Source: Tetramitus jugosus (lineage: Eukaryota; Heterolobosea; Eutetramitea; Acrasida; Vahlkampfiidae). Taken from it: DNA of 64,000 nucleotides. The notes beneath the pieces are model-generated. The model did no database searches and was not told the origin of the DNA. It saw only the letters and a program-made list of their open reading frames with translations. The stretch is taken from contig OW569393.1 in assembly GCA_937625935.1 (NCBI GenBank), positions 248,001-312,000 of the forward strand, given 5' to 3'. Made by a program: the position numbers and the translations under genes. Shown one piece after another: positions 50,250 through 59,969 of this stretch; position 1 is the stretch's first letter, and each line of letters starts with the position of its first letter.

Positions 50250-50640
50250 CATCTTCGAACAAGCAAGGTTCCTAGCAATGAACTGTGTATTTGCAATCGA
50301 AAGTCTGGATATTTCAAAGGCATTAAGTCTTTCCAAAGAACAAGTCATGGATACTGTTCCAGCTGTTAACATACATAATTAATCGTAGATGGCCCTCTAC
50401 AACAAAGGAATTACTTTTTGGTTATGTACTCCGAATGATCTGTTAGAAATTTTACTTGATGCCTTTACGGCAAGAAGTGATTTGGCTGAATTGAATCAAA
50501 GTAATGTAACCCAGTTGAAAAGGTGAAAAACAACATGGAAAAACACATTTCAGAATGACTGCTTGATGGACTTGAGCTGACACGTAAATTCAATGTTGCT
50601 CTTGCATGTTTTGATAGTGCTTCAAAATGTCACTTCTCTG
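50250..50640 (+). pseudogene. Scraps of a second GTPase-glycosyltransferase gene
   Basis: At 50262-50310 AACTGTGTATTTGCAATCGA reads NCVFAIES, matching NCIFAIER at 57417 of the intact gene. At 50325-50350 LSLSKEQVMDTV matches LSKQRVMDIV (58030). At 50405-50445 NKGITFWLCTPNDLLE matches TKELLFGSLFTPNDSL (58110), and 50460-50520 LDAFTARSDLAELNQSNVTQ matches ESFKAYVDGAELDQASVKK. The order is the same, with deletions between and stop codons within. It marks a lost copy of the gene at 55915. Confidence 0.7.
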
Positions 50641-51435
50641 TTCAATAACTGGAGCAGCACTGGAACTTCAAAGTCAATGACACGTGCAACTACAGATCGA
50701 TTCTGGTTGCCACGACTCAAGACTGCGCCTTCATGCGCGGTACACTAGTGTTGGCACTGCCCAAGCTTCGCGTTAAAAGCTCGAATGAGGAGGAAACCCT
50801 GCATGATTAGTTGGGCTGACAAGAAGGCCACCTACTCTGCTCCGTTTCACTTGTATGTGACGGATGTAGTGATCAGAGGGGACATACTCTTGCAGAATAC
50901 TCTGAAGAGTGACCATGCAAGAATCTTTGCCCAGCATTGATCTCCTTTCCGAGTCTGCTACTTTCGTTGTCATCTCTTGTCAGGAACGACGGTGGGTCCA
51001 TCAACATGACATACCCTTCAACAGTTACGTAACCCAACACACCAGTAGCCTCAGAGAGCACGACAAGCTATTGAACAATGGACAAACGGTGATCATCACA
51101 GACGACCAACAAGCTCGAACTGAAATTGATCTTACCAACTCCACCTTCCCAGGCCATTTGGTTGACCACCCAGTCCTTCAGTTATTTGTTGCCGTTCACT
51201 CTGAATACATCCAGCAGCTCATTCAGTTCGCTTTTCTTGGTTGGGTTGGTGTGTTCATGCAAGACATTCAGCTGGTCCCTTTTCGTCGGAGTTGAGCAAT
51301 TGGAAAGTTCATGTCACATTTATTAATAAAAAAGGTAAAGTTGTCTCAATGTGGAAGAGGTCCGTTATACCCTTAGTTAATGTGAATCCGATTTTAAACT
51401 TGTGAAACAGAAAACTCTGGACAACAGAACAACTG
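50641..51435. other. Intergenic, nothing recognised
   Basis: Frames on both strands at 50773-51295 show no family motif. It may be more decayed sequence of the lost GTPase gene, but I could not match it. Confidence 0.4.
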
Positions 51436-53616
51436 ATGGAAGATCAGGGACGAAAGACCTTTCAGGTCAATTCTTCATCAAAGCAACCAAACAACAGATG
51501 CTGTTTGGCATTTAAGCATTTGTGGTCCTTTCAAATGCTCGTCACATTACTCATTTTTCTGGTTGTTGCAATGACTGCTGTGAGTATCTGGCCCTCGAAC
51601 TACGCATTTTCAGCGAAGGGTGTTCGTCAAATCGCTCTCATCGCCCAGAAAAATTTGATTGATCGGACAATTTCCGAAGTTTCGGAACAACTGAACAGTG
51701 TGGCTCAATGTTTGAACGTTACGCGGACGTCGTATGAAATACAAGAAAGAATGGGCCACTCAGTTCCTTCCTTGTCTGAAAATGCCAGTTTAGCGACCAT
51801 GTCCGTCTTCAAGCACACCTCCCTTGCTTCGACAGTGGAGCTTGGTCTATCAGATGGCACTTTGCTCGGCATATCTCGTCAGAGCACTGTTGACATGTTT
51901 ACAACTGACGGAAAAGGAACTCTGGTGTACAACCAATTTAACCTGGACACTCTGACAATAGGACCACACCTGTTCAACATTACTGACTTTTTTATTGAGA
52001 AGCGACCGTGGTATCGCTTAGCCGTGGATAACAATCGAACCATATGGTCTCCAACGTTTCAATCTGCGGATTCCCCTCCCAACTTCATTATGACCCTCAG
52101 CTTACCCTATTATTCACTCGTGAGCGGACAATTCGTCGGTGTCATTGCTATCGAAGTTGACTTGAATGTTTTTTCAAGCTATGTGAGGTCTCTACCGTCT
52201 CTCAATAAGACGCGAGTGTTGTTGTTAGGGAGAGATGGTTCTCTGATTGCTGCTTCTGCAGGCAACTTTTACACGATTGTGAACCAAACAAACGTCATTA
52301 GAAATCCTGGTAGCCAAAGCTCCGATTCTGTGATTCGAGAAACAATAGGTCAAGTTTTCTGTAGAAACTTGACAAATCAGGCACATCCGAACCTAGTCGC
52401 GTTCACCTACAAGGGAACAACTGGAAAACGAGTAGTCTCTCTGCAAGATATTGTAGATCCGTATGGTATCGAATGGATGGTGGTAGTAAACGTTGCGAAC
52501 AGTGATATTGTGGGGTCTGTTATTGAAGCCAACAAGATCAATGCCATCATTTGTAGTGTATGTCTCATTATATCCGCTGTTTTTGCCACTGCTATTAGCA
52601 GTCTGCTGTTTCGGCCATTGCGGAGAGTGTGTCGAGAGATGGACTTGGTGGCCGATATGGATTTTAGGAGTAAATCGGCCATTCATACTTACAAATTGTT
52701 CGAGTTGAGTGAACTCCGGAGTGCGCTCAGTCGAATGAAACATGGACTCAGGAACTTTGAAAAATATGTTCCCTCCGATGTTGTTAAGACAATTGTAAGA
52801 TCGAGAGAGGAGAACAATCTAGGAGTGGTCTCCAGATCTCTAACGGTCATGTTTACAGATATCAAGGATTTTACTTCTGTTGCCGAGAGAATGGATCCCA
52901 ATGATCTGATACACCTCATGAGCGATTTTTTCTCCAACATGTCCAAAATCGTTATGGATCATCAAGGGGTCGTGGACAAATATATCGGAGATGCCATAAT
53001 GGCTCTATGGAATGCACCGACTAGTGTTCTCAATCATGAAATCTGTGCGGTGACTGCTGCAGTCGAAATGAAATTTAAATTGAAAATACTCAATGAAACA
53101 TGGGTCCAGAGAAATCTTCCAGCAATATCAATGCGCGTAGGAATAAACTCTGGTGAATGTTTAGTTGGAAACGTAGGTAGCGAACAACGAATGAATTACA
53201 CGGTTCTAGGTGACAATGTCAATATCGCCTCTCGTTGCGAAACACTCAACAAGAGATATGGAACAGACATTATGATTACTGAGAATACCTACAATGCGCT
53301 GAATGGACAATTTCTTTGTCGATGGCTGGCCTATGTCAGCCTCAAAGGCAAGTCACTTCCCATACATGTGTATGAAGTGATATGTGCAGAGACGAACGCA
53401 ACGGATGAACAACGTGAGTTGTGCAAGTTACATAACGATCTTAAGAGTGCAATTAGTGATGGAGACAAAACTACGACGAGGAACTTGTGTCGTCAACTCT
53501 TTGAAATTGATGAAACCAATGTTTCAGCCAAAGAAGTGTTGGATGTGGTGATAGCGAGTAATGGAGACATGAATTTGAATATAGAGACAGTTATCGTTCA
53601 CTTGCAGGAAAAGTAA
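51436..53616 (+). CDS. Membrane class III nucleotide cyclase with Cache sensor and HAMP (726 aa)
   Basis: TM1 (about 30-55), extracellular Cache-like sensor (about 60-365, with KRPWYRLAVDNNRTIWSP typical of dCache), TM2 (about 368-395), HAMP (about 395-445), and a class III cyclase domain (about 465-655). Catalysis looks intact: both metal Asp are present (MFTDIKDFTS and KYIGDAIMALWN), as are the transition-state Asn and Arg (GDNVNIASRCE). The Lys in DKYIGD fits ATP use, so cAMP is the likely product, activated by an extracellular ligand (inference). A short helical tail follows. Single exon from ATG 51436. Confidence 0.9.
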   Translation: MEDQGRKTFQVNSSSKQPNNRCCLAFKHLWSFQMLVTLLIFLVVAMTAVSIWPSNYAFSAKGVRQIALIAQKNLIDRTISEVSEQLNSVAQCLNVTRTSYEIQERMGHSVPSLSENASLATMSVFKHTSLASTVELGLSDGTLLGISRQSTVDMFTTDGKGTLVYNQFNLDTLTIGPHLFNITDFFIEKRPWYRLAVDNNRTIWSPTFQSADSPPNFIMTLSLPYYSLVSGQFVGVIAIEVDLNVFSSYVRSLPSLNKTRVLLLGRDGSLIAASAGNFYTIVNQTNVIRNPGSQSSDSVIRETIGQVFCRNLTNQAHPNLVAFTYKGTTGKRVVSLQDIVDPYGIEWMVVVNVANSDIVGSVIEANKINAIICSVCLIISAVFATAISSLLFRPLRRVCREMDLVADMDFRSKSAIHTYKLFELSELRSALSRMKHGLRNFEKYVPSDVVKTIVRSREENNLGVVSRSLTVMFTDIKDFTSVAERMDPNDLIHLMSDFFSNMSKIVMDHQGVVDKYIGDAIMALWNAPTSVLNHEICAVTAAVEMKFKLKILNETWVQRNLPAISMRVGINSGECLVGNVGSEQRMNYTVLGDNVNIASRCETLNKRYGTDIMITENTYNALNGQFLCRWLAYVSLKGKSLPIHVYEVICAETNATDEQRELCKLHNDLKSAISDGDKTTTRNLCRQLFEIDETNVSAKEVLDVVIASNGDMNLNIETVIVHLQEK

Positions 53617-53619
53617 AAC

Positions 53620-53639
53620 GAGAGCCCCGAAAGGCTCTC
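53620..53639. other. Perfect hairpin just after the cyclase stop codon
   Basis: GAGAGCC, six-base loop CCGAAA, GGCTCTC. It starts 4 bases after the TAA (53614-53616). It would form in the 3' UTR and might act in mRNA processing or stability; no role is proven. Confidence 0.5.
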
Positions 53640-53849
53640 TGTTGTTTTCATATTCCTGAACCTTACTGCCTACGACCACCCGTAATCGTAGGCAATTTTA
53701 GGCACCAAAGTATCGACACCTATCGGGTTAATTTTGTTGGTGAAGAACCAACAGCGTGAGTTGATGTCAAGTGTGTTTTTATCTAGTAACGGCAGATTCA
53801 AAGGATCTCGATAAAGCTTTATAAACTCAAGGACAAGCGAGAGCGAAAT

Positions 53850-55682
53850 TCAATTGATTTGATACTTCAGTTTTGGGAATAAGTATATCTCTCTTGCTTT
53901 CAACTTGTCATTTACCTTGAGTCTCACAATTTCGTCATGAACAAGCGTTTCATCGCTCCAGAACACTGGTTTGAGTACTCTAGGACTTATCCTGAACTGT
54001 TCAAGATTTAGTTGCTTTGCGTCCAAATCGTCCAAAATGTTCCTTCTCATGTCTTCAAATGTGGTTGAGGACTTGATGACATGTTGGTATCTGAATGGAT
54101 TGCTCAGCTTACCGTTCGACTTACAAACATAAAAAACAACATCCATGTCATCATCACTCTCTCTTTCTAACTCCAAAACAAAAGTTGGAGATTGAGGAGG
54201 CTCCTCTTGATAGGTGGGCTTCTTCTTCATTGGTGTTTCTTTTCTGGATAGGCTTGACTTGCTCTTCTTAAGTTGATTCTCAAGAAGCTTCTTTTCCTTC
54301 TTTGTTTCTGAGCAGGAAGGTTTTAACTTCAGCAATTCCTTGCAAGTATTGACAGCCTCGTTGAGTTTCTGAGTATTTGTAAATATTGTGATGAGGGAAC
54401 GATAAATATTCTCTTGGTCCTTTTTGTGCTTCTTCTGGGTGCATAGAGCGAGTGCCTTGTTTAAGAATTCAATGGCTTCTTCGTTCTTTTCGACTGAAGA
54501 CTTGATATCAGCTGAAACTATGTAATCTTGAATGGTAAAATCAGACCTGTCATTCCCATAACAACTGAGAGACATATCCAAGTACTTGTTTGCTTCTTCG
54601 TGCTGTTCGTCGTTGGCGTTGGAAACCGCAATATTCCAATAGAGGATACCATTGAGATGTCCATCATATTCAACCTTCTCAGATCTTGCATCATAAACCT
54701 TCAAGGCTCTCGAGTTGTCCTGAGTCATGAAGTAGCAAAGAGTCAACAACTTGTTTGCTTTATAGTAGTATACCGTTTTTGGATGATCTTCTTTATGTCT
54801 ACCCTTGTCGATATGTCTCAAGTCTTTCTTTGCTTCTTCGTAGTTCTCCAGCTGAAAATGGGCGAATCCTCGAGTGTAACAATCGCTTGACTTTGTTAAA
54901 TAAGTCCAAGAGTCTTGTTCTCCTTGGGAGTTCTTCAAACAGTTTGCTATCTTTTGTTCTACCTCTTGTTTGAATTCTCCACCCACGATCTTCAAGATTT
55001 TGCCATAACTATGAATTGCTTTCCCAAAATCTGAGGTCTCTGCATAAATATCACCCAACATCTTGCGTGTCTCGATCATAACATCGATTGACCTTGAAAC
55101 TGTTTTCTCCAAGTTCTGTTTTCCCACCGAATCCATAGTGAGTTCATCGGTGACATACAAACCTTCCGATTCATTTCTTTCAATTTCTTCGAGATATTTC
55201 AAAGATTGTTGATATTTAGGTTCAGCATCTTTTCCTTCGACAAATTTGTAACAACTTGCTAGATGGTACAGTGAGCAGCAATTTCTTCCCTTTTTGACCT
55301 TCAAACGAGAAGCATTGAGTTTCAATGCTCTTTCAAAGTAACTCTTTGCAGTTTTGAAGTGTTGGAGATAATTCCTCTCATCATTTTCGAAAGCTACCTC
55401 CATCAACTCCTGGTAGCATATACCAATGTTATTTACAATGTCTTCTGGATTCCAAGAGTTGGTGACCTTGGCTTTCTTCTCTTTTTCCAAACAGCGAGTG
55501 AAAGTGTCAGCAGCTTCTTGATATTCTCTCTTGTTGAAAAGAGTGAATCCCTTGTTGAACAATTGGAGAGCACTTGGTTCTCTCTTAGGACTTGGTTTTG
55601 GTTCACGATCTCGCTGGCAGATTGACAAGTCAGATCAAACTTCCTCTCAAAACATATTGTGCACACTTACCTTCAATGGCAT
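53850..55682 (-). CDS. TPR-repeat protein, paralogue 2 (591 aa, one intron)
   Basis: Exon 1 55682-55671 (ATG CCA TTG AAG), intron 55670-55614 (GTAAGT...TGCCAG, 57 bp), exon 2 55613-53850. The protein reads MPLK-RDREPKPSPKRE, then ALQLFNKGFTLFNKREYQEA. TPR-like helices run to about residue 440 and the conserved C-terminal 100 residues start at MDVVFYVCKSNGKLSNPFRY. It is clearly homologous along its length to 47011-48907. It is convergent with the active cyclase gene (234 bp apart) and divergent from the GTPase gene (232 bp), repeating the layout of the first block. Function unknown; scaffold in the same pathway as its neighbours is inference. Confidence 0.85.
55614..55670 (-). other. Intron of TPR paralogue 2 (57 bp)
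   Basis: GTAAGT donor, CTGCCAG acceptor, phase 0; an in-frame TGA within it shows it cannot be coding. Confidence 0.75.
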
Positions 55683-55914
55683 CGCTTCTCGATTTTTTGA
55701 TGTGGTTTGTTTTAATCTTGAGGGAAGAAATTTTGTAATCCACATTCCTTTTTTAAATTATCCATTGACATGTGACACTGGGCTTTACTTTTTCCGACAA
55801 TTTTCTCGACCGAAATGGAAGAGAGGGAAGTTGTAACGCTGTTCTCCGTAATTTTTTGATGTTAGAAAGTTGATCCTTCCCAAAAACCAACAAAAAACAA
55901 CACAACAAGACAGA

Positions 55915-58900
55915 ATGGCGAGAACAAGGAATGCGACTGCTGCAAGCGACCCTCCTGCAGCTAAAAAAAGGAGAACCTCCTCAAGTACTGAAAGAAGAGA
56001 AGAATCAGAACAAGTCATCAACAAGGTGAAAGATTTGAGTGGAGATGTTGAGAAACTGTTGGATAAAGTAGGTTCTTTCATGAAGTCTTATGAAAATTGC
56101 CACAGTGAAAACTCGAGTCAGTTCCAACTGTTGCGTACCATTCAAAAACATGCAGCTTCCACAGCTTTGTTTCGTGACGTGAAGAACAAGTCGACCACAA
56201 TTAATATGGCTATGGTCGGTGCTACTGGAAGGGGCAAAAGTTTCATAGGTATGAACGTGATGGGATTTGGATTTTTTTAAGTTTCGTTCTCTGTGCTAAC
56301 ACTTGATTTTCATGAACGGGACAACTGTAAATAGCAAATAATTTGGCTCTGTACGGCACACCGGTCTTTAAAAAAGAACATTTGAGTAAGTTGTTGCCGT
56401 CTACTGTGGATGCAGATGAGGAGTATGATTGTGTAACAGTCATTTCATTCAAGTTGACTTACGAGGAGGAATATTTCCGCTTGAAGTTACACAGAAGGTT
56501 TGATATGGACTCTGGAGATGATGAGGAGCAAAACGATATCGTGATTCCTGAGGATAAGAGCGAAGAAGATAGCACTCAAAGTAGTGTTGGTGAAGAAAGA
56601 GAGGAGGTGAAGATGTTGTATGAGTATCGTCACAATGGCTCATTGGATGAGAAATCATGGTTGGACCAGCTAAACAACATCCGAAGACTGGTCGATGACA
56701 CTACAGATAAGATCAATAGTGGAGAAATTAGATTGGCTGAATGTAAATTCTTTGAAATTGAGGGACCTTTTCCTCTGCTGAAGAGTTATAATTTATCCAT
56801 CTATGATGTATGTAGTTTGTTATCGTGTTGCCCGTAATGCCTCTCTCTAAGCCGTTTATTGTATATAGATTCCAGGATTGACTTCGGACAACGATGATAT
56901 CATAAATTCTGCTACTGCAACATGCAAAGAAGCAAACGTTGTGTGCTTAGTCAACAGCATGGAGACGAGAGGAAAACTCGAGAATCAAGATTTCAATCTC
57001 TTGGAGCCATTTGTTGATAAGGATTTTACCCAGATACCAATCGTTGTTTTTGTTGACAATGTATCTCGAAGATTGAAAGAGGTAGGAGATATTAACTCAG
57101 CAGATGCAAGAAAGAGAATAGTCGGTGATCAACAGGTATTGGATGTATTGATCAATTTCATTCGAGAAAATAGACATAAGCCCAAGTTTCTCCCCAATAT
57201 CAGTGGCTACAGAAGAAATGCGATCGTTGACAAACTGCTCAAGACAAGTTTCGGATTTGCTTTTTATGGCGCTTACTCTGCTGGTTCCAATGTTAAACCA
57301 TTTTCTGATCTGATTGGAAATTCAAATTCCACTTCTCTAGATCCATTCTGTACTCTCCAAGTCTGTAGAAGATATCTTGAGGAGAGAAGCCTTCTACAAA
57401 GCAAGTTTCTTGCTGTGAACTGCATATTTGCCATTGAACGTGATCTAGCCAAGAAAAGATTTCAGAACATTGCAACTCATGCAACACAGATGGAGAGCAT
57501 TGTTGACAAGGAGATGGTTGCTCGAAAACAGATGACGAATAAGTGGAAAGCAGTGTGTGGTCGTGTAATTGATGCTATGGACAATGAATTTACACCGGTG
57601 AAAATCCATGTTCAAAGACTGTGGAGGAAGAGGCTCTTATCTATTATTCCCACTGACTTGTACTTTGACATCATCGAAAGTTGTTTAGAAGAGAATTTAC
57701 AGACCTGTTATGATTTACTAGAAGAGAATTTGAGAAAGATGTTTAAACTAAATGATAGTTATGAATTCCCAGAAGACATTGAGGAGGAGCAACAATACGA
57801 CGAATCGAACAACCCTATCATAATGTCCAATGATAGAAACCCAGTCTCAGACAAACCTCAAGATGAAATTTATCTGAAAGTGAGAGAATCACTTCGAGAA
57901 TTTGTGCGAGAGAAAGCAGAAGAGTTGAGATCTCGAGATGTTCTAACAGATGTGCAAGAAAAGATGTCCAACATTCTGAAGAACAACATTGCTCGCCATG
58001 AGAATCTGGATTTTTCCAATACCATCAATCTTTCCAAACAACGAGTCATGGATATCGTTCAGCGAATGTTAACTCACATGATCAACCGTCGGTGGTCATT
58101 AAGAACAAAGGAATTACTCTTTGGTTCTTTATTTACTCCGAACGACTCGCTAACAAGATTATTTGAGTCTTTTAAAGCCTATGTAGATGGCGCTGAGTTA
58201 GATCAAGCTTCAGTAAAGAAGTTGAAGACTTCAATAACTAAATGGAAGAATCTCAACTTGAAGAAATCTCAAAATAGAGATCTCATTACAATGAAGACCT
58301 TTCAGCAAAGAGATTGGGTGGAATTTAATCATGAACAAGTGGACATTTCAGAGAAGGACCTTTCAAGAACTAAACGCGCACAACGGCAGTCTGAGAAACA
58401 AATTACTCAAAATAGTGTAACGAGCGAGGTGGCAACAAAGAACTTCACTAACTTCGTAGTGAATGATAATTCACCTGTCCAAATTATTATCGATCCAGAA
58501 GCACAGGATTCCTTGATTAGTATCACTTACAGGTCAGAGGGAATCTCGGAAGAAAATTCTGAGATTATTATTCATCTTTACCCAGAGTGGCAAAAGGATC
58601 TTCTCAAATTGATGAAAATCCCTGAAGCGAGCCGAATACATCCAATCTTTATGCCATCATATCGTAGAGCTAAGGACATAAAGAAGAATATCTTCTTTAA
58701 CGGAACAGATTACTTAGAGAACAATGCATACTTGGTGTACCTTGTTGTTGAAGAAGAGGAGGCCTCCGAGTATTACAATATCTTGAAAAAGGAGTTGAGT
58801 CTACTGAAGTTAGTGTTTGTGACGATTCCTAGTGGCAGTCGCGGTATTGGGTTCTCTCGTGCCATGATAAATCTCTTGCAATGCCAGATGAACAAACTCA

Positions 58901-59941
58901 TGAAAAAGGATGGAAATCCTGCATTTGAGTGGTTCTGGACCATTGATGATGATATACGAGGTGTTAGGATGTTTAATATTGATTCACGAACTCTAACAAT
59001 GACTACCCCTTGCACTCTATCGCTAGCATTGCTACAATCCCAAAGAATGCTAAAGGATAGAATAGTTCAAGAACTCAAACAGATAAAGGGTTCAGAGAAT
59101 CTGTCCTTAGTAGAGATGTTCCGTGATGAAATTGATGAATTGTTGAACACTGATGAGAGAAGACATCTGACTCGTGTAATTGAAACGACAATAACGATCA
59201 ATAAGTTGTTAGAATTCAGCACTAACTCAGATGAGGTCGCCTGCTATCAATACCTTCGTAACTTATGTGTAACAAACAAGAGCTTGAAACAAAAGTTCGC
59301 AGAAAACCTGGGACAATGGTTGGATCGAAATATGTCTGAGCAACACTTCCGTAACTGGTTCCGAGAAGTGTTTATCCCATCGCATAAGAGCCAAGGAAAA
59401 ATAGTTCAACTCGCTATAGTTACTAGTCGAATGAACGATAGCCGCACAAATTATAATTTTCTCTCGCGATTGCAATCACATTATCGAGTTTCTTCACACA
59501 GATATGCTTGCGTCCTCAACTATGCCCCTGGAATAAGTGGCTACAACTATCTATCCTTTGATCAATTGTTGATGAATGATGAAGAAGTGTACCAGGAGAG
59601 AGTACGTTATGATAAAGAAAGTCCTTCGGATCGGAAGGAACGAATTCAGAGTATTGCAGCTGCATTGTCCACTGCCAAGAATCGTTTCATGGATGGAGAG
59701 ACTCCAACAGTACCAAACTATGAGTTGCGAGATACATTCTTGGGAGAGGATAAAAAATTTATTGAGAGACTTGAGTTGGACAACAAGACTGGTTTTCAAG
59801 TGTTCTTCTTTGATATTGAATGGGGTAAGCAGAAAACTGGTGGTTGTTTCATTTTCAGGAAAAAACATCAGACATATTGAACCTAATCCAGTCACAATTG
59901 GCGGTTTTCTTGTCAGAAGGACAACAAGATCATTGGAATAA
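55915..59941 (+). CDS. SLIP-GC/dynamin-like large GTPase fused to a TAGT-like glycosyltransferase domain (about 1281 aa, three introns)
   Basis: Exons 55915-56248, 56335-56807, 56869-59824 and 59859-59941; all junctions keep frame. Residues 13-22 look like a nuclear signal (PPAAKKRR). The P-loop is GATGRGKS (102-109) and G3 is DIPG (269-272), rebuilt exactly by splicing intron 2. The central part is helical, as in SLIP-GC (nuclear GTPase of the dynamin group). From about residue 855 a GT-A-like domain begins: IFMPSYRRAKDIKKN, YLVYLVVEEEEASEYYNIL, TIPSGSRGIGFSRAMINLL and FEWFWTIDDDIRGVRMF, the DDD probably binding metal and nucleotide-sugar. This matches the TET-associated glycosyltransferase pattern. 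Without the last, 34-nt intron the protein would end at 59880 instead. Confidence 0.83.
56249..56334 (+). other. GTPase gene intron 1 (86 bp)
   Basis: GTATGA donor, AAATAG acceptor, phase 1; joins GKSFI to ANNLALYG. Confidence 0.8.
56808..56868 (+). other. GTPase gene intron 2 (61 bp)
   Basis: GTATGT donor, TATATAG acceptor, phase 0; joins LSIYD to IPGLTS and creates the G3 motif DIPG. Confidence 0.85.
59825..59858 (+). other. GTPase gene intron 3 (34 bp, probable)
   Basis: GTAAGC donor, TTTTCAG acceptor. Splicing replaces the tail KQKTGGCF... by KNIRHIEPNPVTIGGFLVRR and a stop at 59941. It is very short for an intron, so both ends are possible. Confidence 0.55.
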
Positions 59942-59969
59942 AGAATTGGATTAAACATGTTTTTTGTGG

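Noticed and set aside
50909..51295. 128-aa plus-strand frame and minus-strand frames at 50773-51061
   Set aside because: No motif on either strand; composition unlike nearby genes.
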